Assembly (NCBI GenBank): GCA_945901025.1 | Contig: CAMDJW010000002.1 | Location: 248,001-312,000 of the forward strand | From: Spirosoma fluviale | GTDB lineage: Bacteria > Bacteroidota > Bacteroidia > Cytophagales > Spirosomataceae | DNA: 64,000 bases | Direction: 5' to 3' | Shown here: positions 1 through 9,061 of the stretch, in pieces | Layout: each line of letters opens with the position of its first letter | Position numbering within the stretch: position 1 is the stretch's first letter | Position numbers and translations under genes: made by a program | Notes under the pieces: generated by a model | Databases searched by the model: none | Told to the model about the DNA's origin: nothing | Seen by the model: the letters and a program-made list of their open reading frames with translations, nothing else

Positions 1-44
1 TGGTCAAGCTTTAAAAAAATAGGGAATAAGGTGTTTGCCATTAT

Positions 45-1100
45 TTATTTTTTACCGGCCAACTGCCCACAAGCGGCATCAATATCTTTGCCACGAGAAC
101 GACGAACATTGACAATCATTTTTTTACTTTCCAAAAAGGCCACGAATTTAGCCAATGCGTCTGCTTCCGCATTCACAAAATCAGCTTGGGCGATAGGGTT
201 ATATTCAATAATATTAATTTTACAAGGCAATTTTCTAGCAAACTCATAGAGTTCGCGTGCATCATCAACCGTATCATTAAATTTATTAAACATGATATAT
301 TCTAACGTTATTTCATTTTCTGTTTTGTCATAAAAATAACGCAAAGCCTCTGACAAAGCCTCCAACGTATTGGACTCATTGATGGGCATAATCTGATTCC
401 TTTTCGAGTCATTGGCCGCATGAAGAGATAAAGCAAGGTTGAACTTTACTTTGTCATCACCCAATTTCTTAATCATCTTAGCTATTCCCGCTGTTGACAC
501 AGTGATCCGCCTAGAAGCCATGCCTAATCCATCCGGGGACGTTATCATTTCAACAGACTTTAATACATTAGAATAGTTCAAAAGGGGCTCTCCCATTCCC
601 ATATAGACAATATTTGTCAAAGGAATGCCGTATTTTTCTTGAGCTTGATCTCGAATCAATACCACTTGGTCATATATCTCGAAGGCCTCTAAATTCCTTT
701 TTCGATCCATGTAACCTGTGGCACAAAAACTACAGGTAAGCGAACATCCCACTTGAGATGACACACACGCAGTCATTCTTTCACGAGTAGGGATTAAAAC
801 TCCTTCAATCAGATTTCCATCATGCAATGAAAAACTCGATTTTATGGTGCGGTCAACGCTGATTTGAAATTCAGCCGTTTCGACACATTGTAGGGAATAG
901 TTGTCGGCCAACCAGCTCCTCGTTTCTTTCGGAATATTAACCATTTGATCAAAAGAACGAACCGATTTTTTCCAAATCCATTCATAGACTTGTTTAGCCC
1001 GAAAACCCGGCTCTTTTCGTAGCAGCATTTCCTGCTTTAACTCCTCTAAAGTTAAATTTCTAATCGCTTTCAACGTAGGCAATAATTCCTTTTCCACCAT
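45..1100 (-). CDS. rlmN: 23S rRNA/tRNA adenine-C2 methyltransferase RlmN
   Basis: Radical-SAM enzyme that methylates C2 of A2503 in 23S rRNA and of A37 in some tRNAs (family knowledge). The 4Fe-4S ligands C119, C123 and C126 form CxxxCxxC. C112 lies seven residues before the cluster, as in E. coli RlmN, and C344 near the C-terminus is the expected methyl-carrying cysteine in an AACGQL context. The GMGEPLLN motif is present, and 351 aa is the usual length. It is the last gene of a five-gene minus-strand operon; its ATG overlaps the stop of the yqeY gene by one base (TAATG). The 44 bases beyond its stop show nothing I can name. Confidence 0.96.
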   Translation of the reverse strand: MVEKELLPTLKAIRNLTLEELKQEMLLRKEPGFRAKQVYEWIWKKSVRSFDQMVNIPKETRSWLADNYSLQCVETAEFQISVDRTIKSSFSLHDGNLIEGVLIPTRERMTACVSSQVGCSLTCSFCATGYMDRKRNLEAFEIYDQVVLIRDQAQEKYGIPLTNIVYMGMGEPLLNYSNVLKSVEMITSPDGLGMASRRITVSTAGIAKMIKKLGDDKVKFNLALSLHAANDSKRNQIMPINESNTLEALSEALRYFYDKTENEITLEYIMFNKFNDTVDDARELYEFARKLPCKINIIEYNPIAQADFVNAEADALAKFVAFLESKKMIVNVRRSRGKDIDAACGQLAGKK

Positions 1101-1552
1101 TATTTTTTCAACAATTCACCCACTTTAATAGAAATGGCTCTGCCTTCAGCTAATCCGGCTAACTCCTTAGAAGCAACTCCCATCACTTTCCCCATATCCG
1201 CGGGACTGGTGGCGCCCAATTGAGCGATAATAGCAGAAATACGTTCTGTTAACTCGGAATCAGATAATTGTTTGGGTAAAAACTCCTCAATTATAGTTAG
1301 TTCAACTTGCTCTTTTTCAGCTAAATCAGGGCGATTTTGTGCGATATAAACTTCTAATGAGTCTTTGCGCTGTTTGGCAGCTTTCATTAAAATTTTCATT
1401 TCCGCATCCGTAGATATCTCCCCTGTATTTGAGCCTGAAGTCTCCTCCAATAAAATCATCGATTTTATAGCCCTCAAAGCACGCAAACGATCTGCGTCTT
1501 TAGCACGCATGGCATCTTTTATGCCGTTTTCAATAGTTAATTTTAATGCCAT
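1100..1552 (-). CDS. GatB/YqeY domain protein
   Basis: 150 aa, the normal size of stand-alone YqeY proteins, which share the tRNA-binding tail domain of GatB. Typical features are the start LTIENGIKDAMRAKD, the central IIEEFLPKQLSDSEL and the late DMGKVMGVASKEL. YqeY is thought to bind tRNA or help amidotransfer, but no firm function is established for the family. It sits between the GH3-like gene (6 bp upstream) and rlmN (1-bp overlap), so it is surely co-transcribed and coupled to translation-related rlmN. No signal peptide; cytoplasmic. Confidence 0.9.
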   Translation of the reverse strand: MALKLTIENGIKDAMRAKDADRLRALRAIKSMILLEETSGSNTGEISTDAEMKILMKAAKQRKDSLEVYIAQNRPDLAEKEQVELTIIEEFLPKQLSDSELTERISAIIAQLGATSPADMGKVMGVASKELAGLAEGRAISIKVGELLKK

Positions 1553-1558
1553 AAGATT

Positions 1559-3079
1559 TTAATTTTGAAAATGGGCCTTTACGCCGTCTAAAAACTCTCT
1601 ATTATTGCTTAATCTTGGGACCTTATGTTGGCCCCCTAATTTTCCTCTAGCTCTCATCCAAGCATAAAATGTTCCTTTAGGGGCAACGAGCAATTTTGGG
1701 GGTTCTAAAACTAAATCATACGAACGTTTTGCGTCATAATCCGAATTTATTTCACGAAGCGTACGGTCCAAAATTTCCACAAAGATACGTAAATCTTTTG
1801 GGGCTTTTGAGAACTCAACGACCCATTCATGACTGCCCTTTTTACCTCCTTCCATATAAGCTGGTGCAGCCGTGTAATCTGTTATTTCCGAATTTGTTTG
1901 AATGCATGCAACGGAGATAGCTTTTTCTGCATTTTCTATGATCAACTCTTCGCCAAATGCATTTATAAAATGCTTGGTTCGTCCAGAAATTTTAATCCGA
2001 TACGGCAAAATAGAGGTGAATTTAACGGTATCACCAATTTTATATCTCCAAAGTCCTGAATTCGTTGTGATCAAAACTGCATAATTTACCCCGAGAACTA
2101 CTTGGTCCAGTGAAACTACCCGATCTACTTCTTCCCCATGCGCTCCGATGGGAATAAATTCATAAAAAATGCCATAATCAAGCATCAGTAACATCTCATC
2201 AGGCAAACTCAAATCGTCTTGAATAGCAAAAAATCCTTCTGAAGCATTGTAAATTTCTAAAAATCGAACCTCTGAACTAGGGAAAACTAAATTCTGAAAC
2301 ATCTCACGGTAAGGCCCAAAAGCCACCGCACCATGTACTAAAAATTCAAAATTGGGCCACACCTCTAAAATTGATTTTTTGCCCGTTATCTCCAATATTT
2401 TTTGAATCAGCACTAAAGTCCAAGTGGGTACTCCCAAAATACTGGTCACATTTTCCTTAGACGTTTCAATAGCCATTTTTTCAATTTTTTGATCCCAATC
2501 ATCCATCAGCGCTACATCAAGCGATGGGGTACGAATAATTTGGGCCCAAATAGGTAAATTTTTCATCACCACTGCTGAAACATCCCCCAGAAGAAGACTT
2601 GAATTTAAGGGATTGTTTGATAAACTACCGCCAATAGACAAACCCTTTCCCTCAAAAATTTTGGTCTCGGGTTTGTTGTTGATCAACAACGTAATCATAT
2701 CTTTCCCGCCCATCATGTGGCAGTTTTCTAATGATTCCTTTGAAACTGGGATAAATTTACTGCGCGCATTGGTCGTTCCGGAAGACTTCGAAAACCATGA
2801 TATTGGACTTGCCCAGAGTACATTTTGCTCTCCATGCATGATTCGATCAATATAGGGAAAGATCTCTTCGTAGGTTGAGATAGGGACTTTTGCCTTAAAT
2901 TGTTCGTAATTTCCTATTTCCGAATACCCATATTTTTTTCCCCATTCCGTGTTTCGACCTGAAAATATTAATTCTTCGAGACTCGAATGTTGAAGTGAAA
3001 GTGGATTTTTAAAATGTTCCTCTATTCGAGGCATTCTCCTTTTCATCAACCACAATAAAGTCTCATTAAATAAGGACAT
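1559..3079 (-). CDS. GH3 auxin-responsive promoter family protein (acyl-adenylating enzyme)
   Basis: 506 aa, full-length member of the GH3 branch of the ANL adenylating superfamily. Plant GH3 enzymes adenylate carboxylic hormones and join them to amino acids; the bacterial substrates are unknown. The nucleotide-binding loop SSGTTNARSKFIP starts at residue 99, and the later EIYNASEGFFAIQ and YKIGDTVKFTS segments match the acyl/AMP-binding core. No signal peptide, so cytoplasmic. It lies 1 bp after the glycerophosphodiesterase stop and 6 bp before yqeY. The family call is firm; the reaction (carboxylate-AMP formation followed by amine or thiol transfer) is inferred from the fold. Confidence 0.88.
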   Translation of the reverse strand: MSLFNETLLWLMKRRMPRIEEHFKNPLSLQHSSLEELIFSGRNTEWGKKYGYSEIGNYEQFKAKVPISTYEEIFPYIDRIMHGEQNVLWASPISWFSKSSGTTNARSKFIPVSKESLENCHMMGGKDMITLLINNKPETKIFEGKGLSIGGSLSNNPLNSSLLLGDVSAVVMKNLPIWAQIIRTPSLDVALMDDWDQKIEKMAIETSKENVTSILGVPTWTLVLIQKILEITGKKSILEVWPNFEFLVHGAVAFGPYREMFQNLVFPSSEVRFLEIYNASEGFFAIQDDLSLPDEMLLMLDYGIFYEFIPIGAHGEEVDRVVSLDQVVLGVNYAVLITTNSGLWRYKIGDTVKFTSILPYRIKISGRTKHFINAFGEELIIENAEKAISVACIQTNSEITDYTAAPAYMEGGKKGSHEWVVEFSKAPKDLRIFVEILDRTLREINSDYDAKRSYDLVLEPPKLLVAPKGTFYAWMRARGKLGGQHKVPRLSNNREFLDGVKAHFQN

Positions 3080-3080
3080 T

Positions 3081-3965
3081 TTAAAGATTTTTAAGCGTAC
3101 GGCTAGGGTAATCAGTAATCATCTCATCTACACCCAATTGTATCATCGACTTTACATCCTTAAGTTCATTAACAGTCCATGGAATTACTTTCATTCCTTT
3201 TGAATGACAATCGTTTACGATATCCTTAGTCAAAGAAGTAAAGTTTGGGCTATAAATTGCAGGAGTGAAACCTAAATCTGTACAGGTACTTTCAGGCCCT
3301 TCCCTTGTCACTAAGGCCGATAAATCTACTCGGGGGAAATGTCCCGATTGGATCGATTTATTCCAGTATTTTAATACATTAAAATCAAAACTTTGTAAAA
3401 TGATAAATTCTGGTCGGACATGTTTGGCCATGACGGCCCAGACCTTTTCTGAAAACTCATCCACGGTAGTAGGCTGGGAAACACCATATTCCTTAGGATC
3501 TGATTTGATTTCTATGTTGTAATATATTCTCTTACCTGTTTTTTTACTAAAATCTTCGGCCAATTGAAATACCTCCTCAAGCAAAGGCTTGTAGGCAAAT
3601 ACTTTTTTTTGCTCGGGAAATAGTGGGTTTCCTCGTGAGCCTACATCAAACTTCCTAACCTCACTATAACTCATTTTAAAGACATTAAGTGCGTTTTCCT
3701 CCGATTTTAGAACGGGCGTTCCATCCGGTTTTATGGCATATAATGAATTCATATAGGGTTCATGCGATACAAGGACTTGGCCATCCGCAGACATGCAAAC
3801 GTCCATTTCAAGAACTGTAATTCCCATTTCCAATGCATGCTGAAATGCAGGCAGTGTATTTTCTGGAAACTCACCCCGACAACCCCTATGACCTTGAATA
3901 ATTGGCTTTTGTGCCATAAGCGAAATGTGACTTAACAAAACTAAAATGCTGATAATTAGCTTCAT
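3081..3965 (-). CDS. Glycerophosphodiester phosphodiesterase, exported
   Basis: 294 aa GDPD-family TIM barrel that hydrolyses glycerophosphodiesters to glycerol-3-phosphate and an alcohol. The signal peptide spans about residues 1-18 (MKLIISILVLLSHISLMAQ), so it acts in the periplasm. Catalytic and metal residues are visible: H26-R27 in QGHRGCRG, E35-N36-T37, E53 and D55 in LEMDV, and H68 in SHEP. The C-terminal VNELKDVKSMIQLGVDEMITDYP is typical. Its ATG overlaps the upstream DUF4296 gene stop (ATGA), so the two are translationally coupled. Confidence 0.93.
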   Translation of the reverse strand: MKLIISILVLLSHISLMAQKPIIQGHRGCRGEFPENTLPAFQHALEMGITVLEMDVCMSADGQVLVSHEPYMNSLYAIKPDGTPVLKSEENALNVFKMSYSEVRKFDVGSRGNPLFPEQKKVFAYKPLLEEVFQLAEDFSKKTGKRIYYNIEIKSDPKEYGVSQPTTVDEFSEKVWAVMAKHVRPEFIILQSFDFNVLKYWNKSIQSGHFPRVDLSALVTREGPESTCTDLGFTPAIYSPNFTSLTKDIVNDCHSKGMKVIPWTVNELKDVKSMIQLGVDEMITDYPSRTLKNL

Positions 3966-4303
3966 CGGTGTGAATTTTCATTTAATTTTTTCCGATCCTT
4001 CATGATTTCATTTACCCGCTCATATAACTTGATAAAATCTTTAGGCTCTCTTACATACGAATTGAAGCTTTTCACAAAGGAAGCAGAATCTATGTCATGT
4101 TTTTTCAACGTTGCCTTTTCTAATTCATGATAAAGCAACAAATTGGTATCTGCACTAATGATCTCCATTCTACTAATTTTAACTTCATCCAAGTGAATAT
4201 CCACCAAAATTTCGGCCATTTTTTCTTGTTCCAAGCGATTTCGATTCTGATCATTTTGACAAGAAAAAACAAGTAAACTAAGGACGACAAAAAAGTATTT
4301 CAT
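3962..4303 (-). CDS. DUF4296 lipoprotein
   Basis: 113 aa lipoprotein. The signal ends in LLVFSC with the lipidated cysteine at residue 15. The mature part contains the KMAEILVDIHLDEVKISRM helix that marks the Bacteroidota family DUF4296. Function unknown; the mature chain looks helical and charged. It is the first gene of the operon running down to rlmN. Its start lies 107 bp from the divergent DUF58 gene, so the operon promoter must lie in 4304-4410. Confidence 0.85.
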   Translation of the reverse strand: MKYFFVVLSLLVFSCQNDQNRNRLEQEKMAEILVDIHLDEVKISRMEIISADTNLLLYHELEKATLKKHDIDSASFVKSFNSYVREPKDFIKLYERVNEIMKDRKKLNENSHR

Positions 4304-4410
4304 GAGCCAAATTTACGTACAAATTAGAAAGCTTTTATGGGATTTCGCTAAGATTGCTCAAAAAATAGGTAATTTAGCGAGCACATACCTCATAAATCAC
4401 TCATTTAGAA

Positions 4411-5277
4411 ATGGATATCCGTGCATTTCTTTCCCATATTGTACAGTTGGACATTCGCATCAGAAAAGCGATTAATACGCAAATGCATGGAAATTTCTCG
4501 TCTGTATTTAAGGGATCTGGCTTAGAATTTAGTGATTTAAGGCAATATCAATATGGCGACGATGTTCGACACATCGATTGGAATTCAACGGCAAAGGGGC
4601 ACGGTACATTTATTAAGTTATTTAAAGAAGAAAAAGAGCAAACGGTTTTTTTCTTATTGGATGTCAGCTCATCTCAAAACATTAGTAACGGGGACGAATC
4701 AAAACTGCAAACACTTAAAGAAGTGGCAGGGGTCCTGACATTTTCGGCGATGCAAGAAGCTGGAAATATTGGCCTATGTTGTTATTCAGATAAAAATGAA
4801 AAATTCATAGCCCCAGGCGCAGGAAAAAAACACGGCTATCAAGTCATCAATGAATTGTTCAAATTAATTCCAGAAAATGCTGGAACGGATTTAAAACAAG
4901 CGTTAAAATTCACACTCCAAGTATTAAAAAGAAAAAGCCTCATTTTTGTCATATCTGATTTTATCGACGAAGACTACCACGACTTATTGCGTGCAATGTC
5001 AAAAAAGCACGATTTAGTCATCATTCAAATTAACTCTGAACTCGAATTAAAGTTGCCCGCGATGGGAATTATCCCTATCTATGATCCAGAGAAAAGAAAG
5101 ACGACTTGGGTGAATACGTCAACAAAATCCTTTAAAGCTTTATTGGCCCATGAAATTCATACGAATGCTCAAGATCTAAACGACCTTTGTAAGCAATGGC
5201 AAGCCAATTATATTCAAATAAAAGCAGGAGGTGATTTTGTACCTAGTCTGATTAAACTTTTCAGAATTAGAAAATAA
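4411..5277 (+). CDS. DUF58 domain protein (Bat cluster)
   Basis: 288 aa. The family hallmark YQYGDDVRHIDWNSTAKG is at residues 46-63. A VWA-like domain follows with the metal-site motif DVSSS (D84, S86, S88). DUF58 proteins work with MoxR AAA+ ATPases and Bat VWA proteins, probably in chaperone-like maturation of envelope or metal enzymes (inference from the family). No MoxR gene is adjacent here: the upstream neighbour is the divergent DUF4296 operon. The stop overlaps the next ATG by one base (TAATG), indicating an operon with the next three genes. Confidence 0.9.
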   Translation: MDIRAFLSHIVQLDIRIRKAINTQMHGNFSSVFKGSGLEFSDLRQYQYGDDVRHIDWNSTAKGHGTFIKLFKEEKEQTVFFLLDVSSSQNISNGDESKLQTLKEVAGVLTFSAMQEAGNIGLCCYSDKNEKFIAPGAGKKHGYQVINELFKLIPENAGTDLKQALKFTLQVLKRKSLIFVISDFIDEDYHDLLRAMSKKHDLVIIQINSELELKLPAMGIIPIYDPEKRKTTWVNTSTKSFKALLAHEIHTNAQDLNDLCKQWQANYIQIKAGGDFVPSLIKLFRIRK

Positions 5278-6137
5278 TGCAAGAGAAACCCATCCAAATT
5301 TATGGTTCATTTATTGAGGATTCAGCAAAAATTGGCCAACCGGTTCACTATGTTCTAAAAGTACTTCATTCAAAAAATCAGGAACTATTTTTTCCAGGAA
5401 ACAATACTAAAATTGGCCATTTTGAACCGATAAAAAAAGAATATTTCTCCACTCAAACATCTGAAAAAGGGAGTTTAGATTCGGCTATCTATACATTTAA
5501 GTTTTTTGATATCGCTGATTTTCAAACGCTTAGCTTGCCCATTTACGTAATCAATGCATCAGATTGCACAAAAATTTATCCAAAAGTCGACACCATATTT
5601 CTGAAGAGATTAGTGCCACATCCTGAATTGATCAATGTAGATGCGATGATCAGTCAGGTTGACATACCCTTATTACAACCGAAAACAAATATTAAAAACG
5701 TATTTATAGGAGGGATAGAAATTCTTTTAATTTCTGGAATCATCTATTGGGTATTTGGGGCCAATATTAGTAGAGCCTATCGACATTATAAATTATGGCG
5801 AAAAAACATCGAATTTAGGCGGGCATTTCAAAGGCAATCAAGATCCATCTCTCAAGATCCCAAGGGTATTCAAAGACTTGAAAATGCAACTTTAGTCTGG
5901 AAAATATATATCGAGAAATTAACTAAAACACCTTTTTCAACATTCACGACCACAGAGATGGTCGATAATTTAAAGGATAAACGACTCGCGAAAGCATTAA
6001 AAGCCATTGATTCTGCTATCTATGGTGGAAACTTTTCAGAAAAGACCATGGAATCCGTGAACATCATGGTAGAAATTGCCAATGCCGCCTACCAAACTGA
6101 ACGTAGAAAAATCAAACTTGAGCGTAAGAAAAAATGA
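5277..6137 (+). CDS. Single-span membrane protein of the Bat cluster (BatD/DUF4381-like)
   Basis: 286 aa without a clear N-terminal signal peptide. Residues about 1-135 look like a beta-rich domain. One strong membrane segment follows at about 140-162 (VFIGGIEILLISGIIYWVFG), then a basic cytoplasmic-type helical domain of about 120 residues. This layout resembles the BatD C-terminal or DUF4381 proteins that sit between DUF58 and BatA genes in Bacteroidota, but I assign it mainly by position. It overlaps both neighbours by 1-4 bp. Function unproven. Confidence 0.6.
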   Translation: MQEKPIQIYGSFIEDSAKIGQPVHYVLKVLHSKNQELFFPGNNTKIGHFEPIKKEYFSTQTSEKGSLDSAIYTFKFFDIADFQTLSLPIYVINASDCTKIYPKVDTIFLKRLVPHPELINVDAMISQVDIPLLQPKTNIKNVFIGGIEILLISGIIYWVFGANISRAYRHYKLWRKNIEFRRAFQRQSRSISQDPKGIQRLENATLVWKIYIEKLTKTPFSTFTTTEMVDNLKDKRLAKALKAIDSAIYGGNFSEKTMESVNIMVEIANAAYQTERRKIKLERKKK

Positions 6138-7126
6138 AATTTGACCTAAATTATTCTTGGTTAAAATTAAAAACAATCTTCACGTATGATTGGGAAAACC
6201 CCTTTTTTCTATATTTGATCCCCTTACCATTGGTCATTATCCTCATTTCCTCCTTGATGAATAGGAGAAAAAAATCAAGGATATCTTTATCTTTTTCAGC
6301 CCCAATGGAACAAAACAAATGGGTCCGACTCATTAGTTTCATTCCAAAAACCATAGAATCCCTTTGTGTTTTATGCATTATTCTGGCCATCGCAAGTCCA
6401 TATAAAAAAATTATAAAAATGGAAATTAAGCGCGGAGGAGTCGATATGGTCATGGCAATCGATTTGTCAAGCTCCATGCTGACCCAAGATGTTTCTCCAT
6501 CACGACTTGAAGTAGCTAAAAAACTGGCCATTTTATTCGCCAAAAATAGAACCCAAGACCAAATATCTATTGTCGCATTCGCAGGATCACCCTATTTGGC
6601 TAGTCCATTAACGAATGATTTAACCTACATAACCAAGGCCCTTTTCCTATTACAATCAAGGCAAATAAAGGAAGAAGGCACTGCATTAGGGGATGCATTA
6701 GGAATGTCCATTAATCAAATTAGGGAAGAAAAAAATCCCAAAAAAGTCGCTATTGTCATCAGTGACGGGAATAATACCACAGGTAATTTAGATCCTATCA
6801 CCGCAGCTAGTTTAGCAAAATCATTTGGGATTAAAGTATATACCATCGCGGTGGGAAGCAATAAACCATCATTGGATCCTGTAGATGAATCCACTTTACG
6901 TTTAATGGCCGAAAAATCGAATGGCCAATTTTACCGAGCGACTGATTCAAAAACACTCAGCACCATCTTTAAAGAAATTGATTTTTTAGAAAAATCTCGC
7001 ACCTTACAAGTAAGTACTGAAACTCATGAGGATGTAAAACCCATTTTCATCAAACTGGCTTTCCTATTTTTTTGCATCAGTATTTTGATCAAATTAACTC
7101 CTATTTCAAATATTTTAGAAGACTAA
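6134..7126 (+). CDS. BatA-type VWA membrane protein
   Basis: 330 aa with the standard Bat topology: two N-terminal membrane segments (about 24-42 and 70-88), a periplasmic VWA domain and one C-terminal span (about 305-322). The metal-ion site is intact, with DLSSS at 110-114 and a late ISDGNNTTG. Aerotolerance (Bat) proteins are implicated in oxidative-stress or envelope homeostasis in Bacteroidota (family knowledge). Its ATG overlaps the previous stop, and the next gene, ispE, begins 1 bp after its own stop. BatB, BatC and full BatD, usual partners, are absent here. Confidence 0.9.
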   Translation: MKFDLNYSWLKLKTIFTYDWENPFFLYLIPLPLVIILISSLMNRRKKSRISLSFSAPMEQNKWVRLISFIPKTIESLCVLCIILAIASPYKKIIKMEIKRGGVDMVMAIDLSSSMLTQDVSPSRLEVAKKLAILFAKNRTQDQISIVAFAGSPYLASPLTNDLTYITKALFLLQSRQIKEEGTALGDALGMSINQIREEKNPKKVAIVISDGNNTTGNLDPITAASLAKSFGIKVYTIAVGSNKPSLDPVDESTLRLMAEKSNGQFYRATDSKTLSTIFKEIDFLEKSRTLQVSTETHEDVKPIFIKLAFLFFCISILIKLTPISNILED

Positions 7127-7127
7127 T

Positions 7128-7937
7128 ATGGTTCTATTTCCAAACGCTAAAATAAATTTGGGTTTATTCATTACAAAAAAAAGAGTGGATGGTTTTCATG
7201 AGTTGGAGACGTGTTTTTTTCATATTCCTTGGTCTGACATTTTAGAAATTACCCCTGCTACAGCTTTAAAATTTAGCTCAAGCGGTTTGCCCATTTCAGG
7301 CGAAATACAAGATAATTTGTGTTATAAAGCGTTTCTCGCGTTATCTAAGGATTTTAATATCCCTCATGTTCAGATTCATTTACATAAAATCATCCCGATG
7401 GGCGCAGGATTAGGGGGCGGTTCTTCAGATGCCGCGTTTACCTTAATGGGCCTAAGGGATTTATTTGAATTACCGCTAACTAATCAGGAACTGATTCCAT
7501 ATGCTCAAAAATTAGGCAGCGACTGTGCTTTTTTTCTACATACACAAGCACAATTTGGGACAGGAAAAGGAGATGATTTGGCTCCCATTCAAACGAATCT
7601 TAGTGGTTTTTACGCGATCATTTTATACCCTAATTTTGGTATATCAACCCAAAAAGCTTACGCTGGAGTTCAGCCAAATCCCGCTCCAGGTTTCCTTCCA
7701 GATTTATTAAAGTCACCTATGGCTACTTGGAAAAATACGGTAAAAAATGATTTTGAGAATACGTTATTTGTCGAATTTCCTTTACTCGATGAAATAAAGC
7801 AAGATATGTACGATCTAGGGGCCGTTTATGCTGCTATGAGTGGATCAGGATCGACCATTTTTGGCCTATTTAAAAACGAAGTTAGCCCAAAAGATGCATG
7901 GGCCAACTTCATTAAGTGGGAAGGATTTATCCCTTAA
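7128..7937 (+). CDS. ispE: 4-diphosphocytidyl-2-C-methyl-D-erythritol kinase IspE
   Basis: 269 aa GHMP kinase that phosphorylates CDP-methylerythritol at the 2-OH in the MEP isoprenoid pathway. The start FPNAKINLGLFITKKRVDG carries K8 (E. coli K10). The ATP loop PMGAGLGGGSSDAAF covers residues 90-104, and D132 in LGSDCAFF is the catalytic base. The C-terminal MSGSGSTIFGLF motif is present. It is cytoplasmic and the last gene of the Bat-cluster transcript; its end overlaps the convergent czcB-like gene by 4 bp. The link with Bat genes is probably only transcriptional. Confidence 0.96.
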   Translation: MVLFPNAKINLGLFITKKRVDGFHELETCFFHIPWSDILEITPATALKFSSSGLPISGEIQDNLCYKAFLALSKDFNIPHVQIHLHKIIPMGAGLGGGSSDAAFTLMGLRDLFELPLTNQELIPYAQKLGSDCAFFLHTQAQFGTGKGDDLAPIQTNLSGFYAIILYPNFGISTQKAYAGVQPNPAPGFLPDLLKSPMATWKNTVKNDFENTLFVEFPLLDEIKQDMYDLGAVYAAMSGSGSTIFGLFKNEVSPKDAWANFIKWEGFIP

Positions 7938-9061
7938 TCTTTCGCAAAAATTGCTTCTAAGGCAGATGCACCACTGATGACTAATTTACCTTCAGGCAAA
8001 TTAACGAGCGGCCTAATGCCCACCAAATATTTTGTTGAACTTAAGATTTCGACTGGGATTTGCTTTATGGTTCCATTTGAGCTTTCGAAGTAAATAAATC
8101 CAGCCTTACCTACTCGAGCTAATGCAGCCTGTGGAACAGCAGACACAGAATTAGACCCCACTGTAATTTTTGCACTGACAAACTGGCCTACTGTAAATAA
8201 TTTTTCCTCTACCGTTTTCTCGAAATGGCCATGAACTGAAGTAGTTCTTGTCTCCAAATTAACTTGCTGGCCAATCAAAAATATTTTTGCTTTTACGCTT
8301 AAGCCTTCAGCCTCCACCAGAATAGTCTGTCCCAATTTTAACTTCGATAAATCTTTTTCAAATACTTTTACTTCAACATGCTTATCCAACGTCCCTACTA
8401 TTTTTACCAGGATATCCGCGGGGTTTACATATTTACCAATCGCCAAATATTGTTCCTCAATGTAGCCATCGATGGGTGATTTGACAGCTAATACAGCATT
8501 CATATTGCCCTTTGCTAAAGCTTTCAAATCACATCCTATCATCTCAAGTTTCAAGCTCAATGACTTGACTTGAGTCTGTAAATTAACCTGATCCGCCTCC
8601 GCTTGTTGGAATTTTTTCTTAGACCCTACCTCCTCATTACTTAACACTTGTTGGCGTGATTTCTCTACATTTGACAAGCCCAGCGCACTCAAAGCCTGTA
8701 AGTATTCTTGCTGCATTTGAATGTAGTCTAAACTATTAATGGTCGCTAATACTTGGCCCTTAGCCACCTTTTTACCTGGTAAAAGCTCAAAAGTAGACTT
8801 TACATAACCGGCAATAGGTAATGAAACAGAGGCAATAGAAACGGGTGGTACGTCAATTAGCCCTGAACATTTTATCTCTTCCCCCATCTCATGTTGGATA
8901 ATTTCACCTAGATTAATTCCTGCATTTTGTTTTTGCTCGGCGGTCAATTTTATTTCCTGTGCAGCTGATGCAACAGGTTGATTGGTAGATTCAATTTTCT
9001 TTGAATCACAAGAGGCTAATATGATGAGCCCCAAGACTATTATTTTTATATGCTTATTCAT
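7934..9061 (-). CDS. CzcB-like periplasmic adaptor (RND membrane fusion lipoprotein)
   Basis: 375 aa. The signal peptide has a lipobox (IILASC), so it is probably anchored to the outer leaflet of the inner membrane. Barrel-sandwich halves flank an alpha-hairpin (about residues 120-180), the usual adaptor layout that links an RND pump to its outer-membrane channel. No His-rich N-terminal metal domain as in some CzcB proteins. Its ATG overlaps the end of the czcA-tolC gene by 8 bp, which fixes its partner. Metal range inferred from the pump: divalent cations. Confidence 0.9.
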   Translation of the reverse strand: MNKHIKIIVLGLIILASCDSKKIESTNQPVASAAQEIKLTAEQKQNAGINLGEIIQHEMGEEIKCSGLIDVPPVSIASVSLPIAGYVKSTFELLPGKKVAKGQVLATINSLDYIQMQQEYLQALSALGLSNVEKSRQQVLSNEEVGSKKKFQQAEADQVNLQTQVKSLSLKLEMIGCDLKALAKGNMNAVLAVKSPIDGYIEEQYLAIGKYVNPADILVKIVGTLDKHVEVKVFEKDLSKLKLGQTILVEAEGLSVKAKIFLIGQQVNLETRTTSVHGHFEKTVEEKLFTVGQFVSAKITVGSNSVSAVPQAALARVGKAGFIYFESSNGTIKQIPVEILSSTKYLVGIRPLVNLPEGKLVISGASALEAIFAKD

